The notes beneath the pieces are model-generated. The model searched no databases and was not told where the DNA came from. It saw only the letters and a program-made list of their open reading frames with translations. DNA of 51,720 nt from Chara braunii (taxonomy: Eukaryota; Streptophyta; Charophyceae; Charales; Characeae), in assembly GCA_003427395.1 (NCBI GenBank), contig BFEA01000181.1, positions 844,498-896,217 on the forward strand, read 5' to 3'. A program made the translations under genes and the position numbers. Shown here one piece after another: positions 31,873-43,000 of the stretch. Position 1 is the first letter of the stretch. Each line of letters opens with the position of its first letter.

Positions 31873-34140
31873 CTACAATGGCAGCACATAACCGCATCCT
31901 GCCCGTCGATACTCTGTCAACCGCACATTTGCGGTGATCTCAACGAGTTGCACGACCTTCTCGAAGGCCAACTGGTTGCGCTTCTTTGTGTGGATGCCCT
32001 CGTGGACTGCTCAATTCCTCTCCGCGGGAGAGGCGCAGGACCACACGTGCATCACACGAAGAGCGCACCGCCGCAACTCAGGCGCGCCAGCCCTGTACTG
32101 GGACCACCAAGACGCGCACTCGATTGTCTCGGCATCACCGCTACATGCACGCCCATGAGCACGCCCCTCTGTCCCGCCCCAATCGCCAAACTTGCCCTGC
32201 TGCATATGGAAGTCCTCAAACTGCCGACAGACAACGATGTAATCCGCACCGTCCAACTCGAAACCCGTCTGCGATAGAATGTACCTCTTGGCTTGCCTCA
32301 CAAGCCAAGCATGGTAACCCTCCACCGTGCCTGAAAAGTACTAAACATGTCGCCTGCGGGGGTTCGGTAAGAACCCAGCGTAGTGAGCCGGCTCAAGCAT
32401 GTGCTCTGTGAGGGCTTGCACACGCCTGATAATCCGGTCTTGCGAAGGACTGGCCTAAAGGAGCGCATGTGTCCTTCACACGGTGAACAAGATCGTGTGT
32501 CCACTCGATCATGAGCGACATGAACTGCCCTTCATGATCCATCCGCCTAAGCAACTGCATGACGGGCTCCATGATATGGACGATGGAGGCCACCCTCTGC
32601 CACCAAGGATCCCATCTGATCTGTCGACGCACCCAACGCGCCATGATGCACACATCGGCGGACCACGGGATGGAAGCAAAAGGCCATGAGTCGTCCCCTC
32701 GCATCATGCCCTGCAAAGTGTCCTGCAGAGCCAGCAGCCTCTCCAGCATGGAGTAAACAGACACAAACTGCGTCTTGCAAGAAAGAATAAGCCCCTTGTC
32801 GGGGCTGCGCTTCCTAAAAAAATGAAGGGCGGCCTGGGGGGTTTTGAAAAACACCAACAACACACGAGTGTGAGTGGTCGTGTCCACAAACGCGTCGCAA
32901 CTTCTCCCCATGTTTGACAACAATTTGTTGGAGACATGGATGGAGCATGGGAGCCAAGTGATCCTCCTCAGTGCAAGAGGCATGGTCGGCGAGGTCATTG
33001 CCCTTGCAGCCCCAACGTACGTTGAAGTGGAGTCAGTGAATATCACATTGACTTGCTGCGGCCCACCGAACATGAACTCGTGGAAGATGGTGACCCATCT
33101 CCGAAGGACGTGCTCTGCATCGTCCGACTCCCCCTCTCGATTGATCGTCATGTATATGACGACCCCTCGCGTGCCTGCGGTAAGGAAATTCACAATTGGT
33201 CTCCCGTCTCGTGATTTCCTCCCGTTTGAGAGGATGGTGGCACCAGTCACCCAGAATGGCTGCCTCACCTCCTCCAATTCCTCCGCCAACTCCGCACGGT
33301 GGGTCTCCACCGCTTGCATGCTTGCAATCTCGCTGTGGCTGGGGAGCACAGCGCGCGATGAACTGCTAGGCTGCTCAAGAAGCACTTGTTGATATGCCTT
33401 CCATGCCTGGTTGCGAAGGCCTTCTTGTGGCGAGCAACCCACTCGCCACCGTAGACCTCAGTCACCTGCTGGTGAAGCCTCTTTCCGGCTTGGGTAGCAG
33501 CCGGATCAGCTCCTCCTTCCTTCCTCTTTGAAGGACCCTCCTCCCTGAGACCCTCCATTGCAGGCACCTATCCCTTGCCTGCTCGCCGCAGCCACTCCAC
33601 CATCCTCTCCCCAGTGGCTGGCTGGAACTCTGGCATGTCCTCGCTTCCCGGGAATCCCTCCTCACCAAGGCCACGTGCCTCGCGATCGATGTGGATCACG
33701 TCCTCCTCCATGTTATCGCCTCCACCCGGACCACCCCCCAATGGGCGGTCGGACGCACCCTGCCCACCATCTCCCCCACCCCCTCCCTCCATCGGACGCT
33801 GCCCCCCCTTTCCTCTCCTTGCACCACCCCCCTGGGGCACATCGAGTCCACGCTCCGCTGTGTACCTGCCAACCCTCTCCATCTGGTCAGACTCAAACTT
33901 TTGTCGAGTCCGTCTTGCGATCTCGTACAATGCCTCGTCGCTGACGTCCTTGCAGTAGTTTGTCTGTATGAAGTGCCTCGTGGCCTGGTACTGAGTCCCC
34001 TGGAATACTTCGTTGCAAAACGTGCAACGCAGCATCATCACCCCCTTCTTGTCGACCTTCTGGCCGACGACAAGATATCGATACACAGGGGACCGACCCC
34101 TGAACGTGTCTTGCACATGGTCTGGAGCCGCCTCATGCTA
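31873..34140 (-). pseudogene. hAT-family transposase (broken)
   Basis: The frame from about 34137 shows a BED-like zinc finger (CTFC...H...C, 33952-34026) followed by a glycine-rich linker. The DUF659-type catalytic core lies in 33442-32393 (GRPIVNFLTAGTRGVVIY; then FTDST with its Asp at 33032-33034). The hAT dimerisation block WWSQYRAGAPELRRCALRVM is near 32050-32110, and the frame runs on past a stop (AFEKVVQLVEITANVRLTEY). Inactivating changes are stops at 33568-33570, 32341-32343, 32011-32013 and 31873-31875, and frameshifts near 33410 and 32437. The residue aligned with the first catalytic Asp is Asn (codon at 33224-33226). The protein would cut and paste the element. This copy is dead. 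Confidence 0.8.
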
Positions 34141-34433
34141 GAGCCGCTATGCCCTCCCCATGTCGACCGCCCTCTACCCTACTCCAAAGCGACGAGGCCT
34201 CGCAAAACCAACCCCCTGTACCCACCCCCGTCGCTGTCCTGCTTCACAGACTTGCCCGAACACCGCCGCGAACCATGGAACGCCTGACGAATGAACGCGT
34301 TCAATCGCGTTTAACGCCGTTGAATTAAAAAATTCAACGGTGTTTTTCGGCGCCGCGCGTGCGAATCCGCTGCCGTTGTCGACCCCGCTCCGGTGCTGCT
34401 GCCGCTCCGCTTCGCGCCAGCCGCCAGTTCCAC

Positions 34434-34437
<4 letters not shown>

Positions 34438-34510
<73 letters not shown>

Positions 34511-34512
34511 NN

Positions 34513-34592
<80 letters not shown>

Positions 34593-34668
34593 TCGTCTCT
34601 CTTGTCTCGCGTTGTCTCTCTCTCTCTCTCTCGTCACGTCATCTATCTCTTTCTCCCTCCTGTCGTCT

Positions 34669-34702
<34 letters not shown>
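34438..34702. repeat. (CT)n microsatellite with assembly gap
   Basis: Nearly pure CT for about 150 bp with two undetermined bases (34511-34512), then broken CT runs and a short (CG)n run to 34708. True length is unknown. Confidence 0.95.
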
Positions 34703-34706
<4 letters not shown>

Positions 34707-35155
34707 CGCATTGGACGCCCTGCACAGCACGCGTTTGTCGCGTTCAAGAGTTTCGGCGCGCGCGGCAAACGAAGTGCGGCCGAGTGAAACGGCCCTTTAT
34801 GTAGCCGTTCCACCCGGCCCTCCCGAGCAGCCCGCCCAACACCGCTACCCTGAGAACGCCCTGCACGTCGGGGTCGGGTTGTTTTTTTTTTTCAATTAAG
34901 AGAAAAAACAAAAGAAATCTGAGGGCACGAGGTGGTAACCAACAGGCCACTGCACCACACCAGGCCCTCAGAAACTCCGTACCCCCCACCAACCGCGCGA
35001 AAACCAAGTTCGCAGACCCCGTTCATTCGCATCCAACGCGCGTTTGAATGGGGATTCAACGCTAATTCAACGCGAAACCCGCGTTGAATCCGAAATCGGA
35101 CACGTACCTTTTTATTGATGCTTAGCTCACATCTGTGATACGCAACACTCATGCC

Positions 35156-35330
35156 CTCAACCTTCCTGTTTCTTTGCTTTCTTACTTGATTTTCTGATGC
35201 TTGGCACTCATGCACTCAACCTTCCTGTTTCTTTTTGCTTTCTTTCTTCATGCTTGGCTCACATGGGTGTGATTACACATGGCTGAGATACACTCAACCT
35301 TCCTGTTTCTTTGCTTTGTTTCTTCATTTC
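35156..35330 (+). repeat. Three copies of a CT-rich motif in the intron
   Basis: CTCAACCTTCCTGTTTCTTT occurs at 35156, 35215 and 35293, with related flanking words (TGCTTGGCTCACAT). It lies between the hAT end and the RING exon and would form a pyrimidine-rich intron end. Confidence 0.7.
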
Positions 35331-35447
35331 CTTCTGCCAAATGTTTTCTTGTTTCTCTGATCCAAGTAGCAATTCATGCGACATTATATGGGCTAACAAC
35401 CAATAATGCTTACATGATTTCATGATGGTTTGCATTTATCTGGGCAG

Positions 35448-35618
35448 GAATGTTGTATATGTCTGTCAGCCTATGAGGATGGTGTTGAGCTGCGAGGCCT
35501 TCCATGCCTACACCACTTCCACTCTGCCTGCATTGACAAATGGCTGCGGGCGAAAGCCACATGTCCACTGTGCAAGTACAACATTGCGCGGAATGGCAAC
35601 ACTGCGGAGGAACCGTAA
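35448..35618 (+). CDS. Last exon of a RING-H2 E3 ubiquitin ligase (RIE1/At4g11680-like)
   Basis: 56 codons plus stop. A 3' splice site (ATCTGGGCAG, ending at 35447) is followed by GAA in phase 0. The residues form a complete RING-H2 finger with the spacing C-x2-C-x14-C-x-H-x2-H-x2-C-x10-C-x2-C, beginning [12 protein letters not shown] and containing the conserved CIDKWL and CPLCKYNI. A short polar tail follows, then TAA. RING-H2 fingers bind two zinc ions and recruit the E2 enzyme for ubiquitin transfer. The match in sequence, exon phase and end is to the plant RIE1-type family, whose members carry transmembrane segments upstream. Those upstream exons are not in the window, and the intron seems to hold the hAT element. 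The ATG codons just upstream belong to the intron. Confidence 0.85.
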   Translation, partial: ECCICLSAYEDGVELRGLPCLHHFHSACIDKWLRAKATCPLCKYNIARNGNTAEEP

Positions 35619-37290
35619 GAGAAAAGGAAGTGCAAGGGAATGGAGCGGTTTTTAAAATGCCAGGACAAGGGTGCAGCAGAGGGGCATGTGAGCAGCAGGG
35701 GGGCTGATGAGTGGTAGGGATTGCTCTGGAAACCTGGTAATTTTCATCAGCTGGGATTCATTTAAAATATCCATATGTCTATTGTTGAAAGCTAAGAACT
35801 CAGCATAATGAGTGAGAGAAAGGTGTCTTCAACCATGCATGGAGGCTGTGGGGTACGCTGAAGTTCATTGCTGCATGGAAATGGGATGTGAACCATGTGA
35901 TATCATTCCCTGAATGTCAGTGTATTAAGTTTTGGTTAGGTCTGCAGAGGAATTTTGTGTTCCAGGTTTCTTATGCAATGCGAATATCAATGCAAATGTG
36001 AGCCCAGGCTGAGGGGATGCAACAGTGGTTGAGAAGTGTGCTGCAGGGATGGTGAGAAGGGGGGGCTGAACAGGAGGGTGTAGGATGGTCATGAGTTGAG
36101 ATGTGCGCTTTTGACCGGCTCAAAATGCAACCATGGGCAACTATCTGGAGGGGGAAAGTGCCATAAAGAGTAAGTGGGATGAGCAAACATGCCAGAGTGA
36201 GTGGGTGAGTGCGCACAGCTGTGTCCCTCTCTTACTAATTGGCAACTTGTGATCCTCAGTATCAGGTCCTGGGAGGAAAGTGCTGCCTTCAGCAGTGGGA
36301 AGGGGCAAGGTCGGAGGCAAGTGCAGATTTCAAAGGTGGTTGTGAGGCAACTGGCTCCTCAAAAGAGTGCTACGGGAAACAGAGTGGACGGAATGAGCGG
36401 ACATGCCAGAGTTGGTGAGTGTTGGTAGCTGTGTCTCTCTCTCTCTCATTTTGGTGAGTGTTGGTAGCTGTCTCTCTCTCATAAGTGGCACCGCATGAGG
36501 AAGGTGATGATTTCAGGATAAGGAAAAGATGGGAGGAAGAGGGAAAGTGCTGACTTCAGGAAGTGGGTTCAAAGTAAGTAAGGGGACCGTGAACTGCTGA
36601 TTTCAGGAGCGGGGTGGTAAGAAGGAATTCAGGTCTTAGTCTATGGAGGTTGCATGAATATGACACATGGACTAGATGGATCGCATGGGGGATTCCAAGG
36701 CATCGTGCTGGAGCAGAGGGGAAAGGATTGAATAACAAGAGGCTGGGGAAAAGCAGGAATGAGGTGAAGAGATAGAGATAGAGGGGAGAGGTGGCCGATG
36801 TTTGTAATCAAGATGTGAGGTTATGATGATGGTCTGTTGACATGGGCGCACATATAGTTTTCCTTGTAAGGCTTTGGTAGCTGTGCTGAACTCCCCAGGA
36901 AAGCAGTGCAGCCTACTGGCGGATATTCATGTACTGAATCCACAATGAAAGCAACTTGTCGGCTAGCAGATGCGCACTACTTTTGCTCACATATTAGGTG
37001 CACAAAGATATCTTGCTCTCACCGCTGTGCAAATGGCAAGGATTGTTTGTCAAAGAGTGTTTCCATGAGACTATCGATTCGAGGCCATGCTGCCCAGATC
37101 AGTTGTGTGTCTGCATACTATGCGGATTATGAGACACACAGAATTCCAAAGTAGACCAGTATGCAATCATTGTTTGCCTTAGCTATTGAATTGTGTGCCC
37201 TTAAAGATATTTGTTACTCTGTCAAAAGACGAGAATCTATTCAAAGTCAGTCTTCAGGGTGATCATTCACTTTGTCCATCCGAGTACTTG
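35619..37290 (+). other. 3' flank of the RING gene; no other gene seen
   Basis: Probably begins with the 3' UTR. Short repeats occur near 36412-36482 (two copies of TTGGTGAGTGTTGGTAGCTG with CT runs). Remaining frames are short and unconvincing. Confidence 0.4.
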
Positions 37291-37293
37291 TCA

Positions 37294-37297
<4 letters not shown>

Positions 37298-37378
<81 letters not shown>

Positions 37379-37415
37379 NNNNNNNNNNNNNNNNNNNNNN
37401 NNNNNNNNNNNNNNN

Positions 37416-37444
<29 letters not shown>
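37298..37444. repeat. (TC)n(TG)n microsatellite with a 37-base gap
   Basis: TC repeats run into TG repeats. Bases 37379-37415 are undetermined and lie inside the TG run, so the array length is not known. Confidence 0.95.
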
Positions 37445-37447
<3 letters not shown>

Positions 37448-38390
37448 ATACATCTATGATATCACATATTGTCAAACAGAGTATGTCTATAGTGAAACAG
37501 AACTGCCCGGTAAACCATAGGCGAAGAGGGAGAAGAGAGGGCAATTGAACGAGCGGTTGTGGCAGACTTGTTTCATCGGATTTTCACCGACTCATCAGGA
37601 GGCTGAACCGTATGTATACTTTCTTATGATATCTATCTACTACAGACTACCCTGGTGGTCGTGGCCGTTTCTTAAACGTACAGTCTTGGTACGGGCGGTC
37701 GAGATTCAGTCTAAAACGCTATAGTTTGATGACACCTGGTGTTGCGATTCCCAACGAGTGGATTGTGGGAAACCGTAGGTGTGTGTGCGAGTGCACAATG
37801 AACATGGGGCGTGTGATAACAAGTGTCAGAGCCCAAAATATTTCAGAGAGTGGGACCACGCACCAATTTATTTATTTTTCGTGATGCTCGAACATCAGTT
37901 TAGGCCGACATTTTTTTTTGTTTTTGTTTTTTTGCCTCGCTCGTGGGCCTCGCTCCGCTATCTGGACTTAAAGTTTGGACTGATCGAAAGTCTTGAATGT
38001 ATTGAGACCATTGCGAGCTGCGAAGACATTTATCAAGTTGTGCAGTGGGGCAAGGCCCAGTTTCATTTATTCCGTCCCTGTTGTCCTTTTCGTCGCAGTT
38101 TCGTTTGGGCCTTCGTTCCACTACACGACACTTTACATGCATTTGGATGCTCTGTGAACCCGATGCATTCAGAATGTTGCACTCGTCTGAATCCACCTGT
38201 GAAACGGTTTTCACCTGCTAGCAGTAGCGAATGCAGATCCCAGGGCTTGATCCCTAGTTCTGACCTTACCTGAGAACAGTATCGAGTTGACCCCTGAGTG
38301 TTTGAACCCGGGACCTGTGTTTTGTTAGTTGTTGTTTGTCTGTCGTAGGACTGTGCAGATGTAGGGATTCGATCTGTAGGTCTGTCCAGT
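37445..38390. other. No gene seen
   Basis: An open frame at 37779-38273 has no protein-like features (T-run translated as FFFVFVF) and is taken as chance. Nothing else recognised. Confidence 0.4.
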
Positions 38391-38429
38391 AGGGGTCACA
38401 GCTCTGTAGAGGTTGTAGCTATAGGTCTT

Positions 38430-38491
38430 CTGAAAGGTCAAGGTCGTAGCTGCTACAGCCCTGAAAGGTCAAGGTCGTAGCTGCTACAGTA
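38430..38491 (+). repeat. Tandem 31-bp repeat, two copies
   Basis: CTGAAAGGTCAAGGTCGTAG starts at 38430 and 38461, each followed by CTGCTACAG. A degenerate third copy follows (CCCGAAAGGCCAAG). Confidence 0.8.
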
Positions 38492-39323
38492 CCCGAAAGG
38501 CCAAGTCCACAGACTTCCTGAAGGTCCCGGAAGTGGCCTTTCGGAGTGGGCTCACGTTTAGGCAGAGGCAAGTGGGCAAGTGGTGGAGCCAACCTCAGTA
38601 CGTTGGCAGTGTGACCACAGTGAGTCTGCGGTGCAAACCCATGCAGTCAGCGGTACCGGTCCAGTCAGTCCCAGTCCAGTCCAGCGAGTACCATGAGGGA
38701 CTGTGTGCACCATGGGCCGATGGAAAAGGGCAGACCAGTGAGTTACAGAAGTATAAATCAAGAGGCAGCGCCCAGCCATTCATTCATTCCTGCGTAAGCC
38801 ATGCGGAAGCGCTGCCATAGCGACTTGTGCGAGGTGGTCTGCATTAAGCCCGAGGACGAAGTGGGCGAGAAGGAAGTTAGCCATAGCGATAGAGTAGCAG
38901 CGGCCATAGCCGCCATAGCTGTAGGTGTGTGCGGGTGTGTGCGGGTGTGTGCGAGTGTACAGGGTGTTGCGTGTGGGATATCCAGGGTGATCCTGTGTGC
39001 GAACAGCAGTGTTGAGTAAGTGACGAACAGAGAATTGTACAGGCGGTGTGCCACCATAGCCGTTGGAAGTGAACTTGTATCTGAGCTGCGTTCTTGGTAC
39101 TATATCTCTGAGTTCTGAGTGGACGCTTGACACCAGTTTGCTGCGCAACCTGTTTGCATACATGTGAAGTGTGAATGAAAGCGAATCTGATTGCACTCGT
39201 ATCGGAGCTGGTACCCACTATCCCACGCGCCACAGGGCGCCAAGTTGTCGAGCGCCGTGAAGAGGGAAGTCCCACCATAGCTGCGCTGCGGAGAAGTAAC
39301 TTGTACCTGCGCACAAGACAACT

Positions 39324-39326
<3 letters not shown>

Positions 39327-39388
<62 letters not shown>

Positions 39389-39446
39389 TGAGCGATACAA
39401 GATTGGTTTGCTACACACCTGCGCTGAGACATCACCACGAAGAGAG

Positions 39447-39507
<61 letters not shown>

Positions 39508-39508
39508 T
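39327..39508. repeat. (GA)n and (GATA)n microsatellites in a 129-bp duplication
   Basis: GA repeats 39327-39386, GATA repeats 39448-39488 and GA repeats 39488-39507. The unique words after each (GCGATACAAGATTGGTT at 39392, GTGATACAAGATTGGTT at 39521) show a 129-bp duplication in which the simple repeats later expanded. Confidence 0.85.
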
Positions 39509-39794
39509 CGAGAGAGTTGAGTGATACAAGATTGGTTGTGCAGTTCGACGAAGAAGGGAGTGGCGGCCATAGCCGCAGAGCTCGGACACGGGGTTGACGA
39601 AGGAAGGAGAAGTGGAGAAGGGAGGAGAGACCGGAGAGGAAGAGGAAGACATAGCCGAGGAAGGAGGAAGGAGGGGCAACGAAGTGGATAGCCGAAGGTG
39701 AACAAAAAAAAAAAAAAAAACAAGGTGAAGGAGGGGGAAAGAGAAGTGAAGGGTGGCGAGGAAGGAGATTCCAGCAGCCATAGCCGACTTGGAG

Positions 39795-39897
39795 GTTGAC
39801 CGGGCGTTGACCAAGGGTTGACCGGGCGTTGACCAAGGGTGGACCGCATGTTGACCGGAGGGTTGATCGGAGCTGTTGACCACGATTTTGACCAAGC
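39795..39897 (+). promoter_or_regulatory. Cluster of seven TTGACC words
   Basis: Seven exact TTGACC and near variants occur within about 100 bp, partly as a tandem repeat of GGGCGTTGACCAAG. TTGAC(C/T) is the core of the W-box bound by plant WRKY factors. Whether it acts as such is not shown. Confidence 0.4.
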
Positions 39898-40041
39898 TGA
39901 AGTTGGTAAAATCTCGCCAAGCCCTTAGCCTATCCCCTCGCCCTATGGATGTGCACTCACCCTATGGTACTTGCTGAGTTTGAGTCTGTCTGTCTCTTCT
40001 TTCTGCATTGAGTCTCTTCTGTCCAGGTGATAGGACTCCTT

Positions 40042-43000
40042 TGTCGGGACCAGTGGGTCCCGAGATAAGTCCCGACCTTTGAGAGGCGGTATACCGCAGA
40101 ATTGTGCATGGCAGAGAAAACCGGAGGCAAGAAGGATAGAAAGACTAAAGGCGTTAGTACCGACACTTAGGGATTTAGAAGTTGCCCGGGGTTGCCGGAA
40201 CCACTGGACCGAGGAAAGACTAGCGGAACGGCGAGCGGCAGGGGACCGCAAGAAATTAACAAAGACGGCACTTCCCCCGAAAAGGAGAAGGACCGCCGGA
40301 AAAAGTAATCTCGCAAGTGGCGCACCGCAACGAGAGAAAGATTGAGGAAGAGGAGAAAATAATAAGTAAGATGTCGGCGCATGGGATTGTAGCGGGACCA
40401 AAAAGGCCACCAAGATGCTGCGTCAAGAGGGCCAAATGGGCTATGGGCCAAGTTAAAAGCCACGACCGGGAAGATCGACTTGTGGAACATGAGGAAGACA
40501 AAGGGAATGAGGCCACCGTAACGGGGGGGGAATGCCAAAGGAATCTGGGAACACTGGCGGGGCAAAGTGTCGGGGACCACCGACGGGACAAAGTGTCGAA
40601 AACCACCGGTGGGACAAAATGTCGGGGACTACCGGCGGGACAAGTATCGGTGGGACCACCGACGGAACAAGTACTGGCGGGACCACCGGTGGGACAAGTA
40701 CCGGGGGGACCACTAGCGGGACGAGTACTAGGGACTAGCGTGGGACAAGCGACGGGGACTTGCAAAGTTCCTAGGAAAAGTTGTGGCGCAACGTGAGGTG
40801 CAAATAATTAAAGCAAGATGCACCGTCAAGATCTTGACGGCCAAAAATGTTAGCACCACTAGTGTAAGCACTAGTGGGAGCAAGCGGGAAGGCCAAAAGA
40901 AAAAGAAAAAGCAAAGAAACAGGTGGTGGGAGGCATGGGAGCAATCTGAAAAATCTTGGATTGGCCCCCCCCAAGAAAATAGAGTCGAAAGAGACAACAT
41001 GTGAAAAATAGGCCTCCGGGAGAAAATCGGAGCATAAGGGGCCACTGTGGGAGAAACGTGGAAACAAAAGGTGGCTCCCATGAACATGAGAAGGCTGCAG
41101 CTGCAGTCCGAGAATTAACGGAATGCACCATGGGCCTATGAAGGGCTAAACGAAGAGGAAGGGCCTAGAAAAGGGCCTTAACGGCTAGTTGACACTTGGC
41201 ATGTAAGAAAGAAAAAGAAAAAGAAAAAGAAAAAGAAAATGGGAGGTGAGAGGGAATGAGTGAGCTGGCCGTCAGTAGGGACTGGCAAGTCCCTACTGTC
41301 CACAAGTGGACGGAAAAAGAAAAGAAAAAGAAAAGGAGAAAAGAAAAGAAAAGTTAAAAGGGCACTAACAGCCAAAAACGGCCACCTAGGGGATGCATTT
41401 GTGGCCAGATTCATTCTGGCATACGCCGGTTACAAAGTATCTTGATTTTCTCTTGATTTTGCATAGAAAATCAAGAAAAATTAAGCCCTCATGCAACCGA
41501 GATACAACGGATTGCATGAGGTAGGCCAAACACATGTTTTAGGTGCACCGAGAGCCAAAATGGAGACCGGATGCACTTGGAAGTTGGCCGTTTTCTTTTC
41601 TTTCAATTTGAGGCTTGTTGTGGGGTAGTGGGACTAGGAAGATGGCCCCTACTACAGTCCGAGCTGCAACGGACTGCATGGGGAAGGGAAAATACAAGTT
41701 TGAGCCCGGATGCACTCAAAAATTGAGCACTTCATTTTCTTTCAGTTGGGGGTAAGTTGTGATAGGAAATTGAGCACCATTGCAGTCCGAGAAATAACGG
41801 ACTGCATGGGGATGCCTAGGCCAAGAGGATATGAGCCGCGGCATGCCCAAGGAGGCTGGAAAACGGTGCCGCAAGCCTAAGGGAATGTGACGGTAAATGG
41901 TGATTGCAAGGTGGGGGTCTCGCGGCCGGAAATAATCGGCACGCTCGAGACGCATGGGAATAATAAATTGGGACTGTCGGGGACAAGGGGAATCCCAAAT
42001 AAAAAAAATGGGACGTCGACCGGGGCGATGCCGGGAGCTAAACGGGGCCTAACAAAAATTGTCGGAAATTGGGATTTTGTTGATGGCACCGCCGGCGGGA
42101 CAGAAAAATGGGACTAGCATAAGGGAGTGGCGGGGACTTGAGGTGTCCCAAGGAAGTCACAAGCCAATGAGGGGAATGAATGCGCAAGGCCAACGACACC
42201 GCCAAGATCGAAGATCTTGACGGTGAAAAATATCAGCACCACTAGTGCAAGCACTAGTGGAGCCCAAATGGGAGAACTAGCGGTAAAAAGAAAAGAAAAA
42301 CGGGAGATGGGAGGGCTGCCCAGCAGTCCGGGATATCTCGGACTAGCTAGGCATGAGAAAGTAAAGCTCCAAGGGGCCCCATGCCAAGAAAAGGCTATCA
42401 AAAGAAAATTGGAAGCCAAGGGGGCTTAAAATTGAGACTAACGGGAGCGAAATGAGCCCCTTAGGAGCATGGGGGGGGGCGTAACAGCCAACAGCCGGCC
42501 ATGAACCTGGCCATGAATGAGGTTCCAAGGCCTAGAAAGAGGGTGCACAGCTGTTTGACACTTGTCACAGCAAAAATAAAAGAAAATAAAAATAAAAATG
42601 AGAGAAAATGGAGGGAGAATGAGACAAAGAGGGAGAAAACGGTGGAGGAGAATGTGTCGGTTTGTTGGGACTGCTGCAGTAGGGACTGGCAGGTCCTTAT
42701 GATGACCTCACTCCTCCAAGACTCAAGGAGGGCAATCCGGATTGCGGAGATCTGGCCCTTGGGGCATTATCTCTGCAAGATCTAAATTAAAAAGACAAAA
42801 ATGAAAGAAAAAGCAAAAGGAAAATGGTCGGTTTTCTTCTGGACCATGGATATGAGATTTAGATCCATGGAGGAGATAATATGGCCGTTTTTGATGAGGT
42901 CATCACAAACGGCCAACTCCGGAATGAGTTGGCAGCCCAAAATAGAAAGAAACAAAACGCAGAAAAAAACAGAATTGTACATTTGGCCCAAACGAAGGAC

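Larger units (their letters stand above)
28150..35100 (-). mobile_element. hAT-superfamily DNA transposon (limits approximate)
   Basis: Contains a broken hAT transposase on the minus strand with a BED-type zinc finger, a DUF659-like core and a C-terminal dimerisation block. Both flanks (28150-28230, and 34285-34345 with 35030-35095) are rich in ATTCAACG/CGTTGAAT motifs, like the subterminal binding sites of hAT elements. I could not fix terminal inverted repeats or an 8-bp target duplication. The internal CT microsatellite and N gap add uncertainty. Confidence 0.6.
38750..39900 (+). promoter_or_regulatory. TATA-led leader region rich in CCATAGC
   Basis: GTATAAATCAAG at 38750 is a good TATA box followed by a CATTCATTCATTCC stretch suited to a start site. 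The next kilobase carries eight exact CCATAGC heptamers (38815, 38881, 38904, 38913, 39054, 39275, 39567, 39778), microsatellites and a cluster of TTGACC. The same heptamer occurs in the leaders of copies A, B and C. No coding frame is convincing. It may be the promoter and leader of another, related non-coding or transposon unit. Confidence 0.4.

Noticed and set aside
34311-34899. Long Ser-Leu and Arg-Glu frames
   Set aside because: Pure (CT)n microsatellite with undetermined bases; no coding meaning.
37186-37548. Frames across the TC/TG microsatellite
   Set aside because: Simple repeat with a 37-base gap.
37779-38273. 164-codon plus-strand frame
   Set aside because: No recognisable domain, contains a translated T-run, and has no splice or promoter support.
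39218-39895. 225-codon minus-strand frame
   Set aside because: Made largely of GA/GATA repeats and the TTGACC tandem repeat read on the other strand; no protein-like part.
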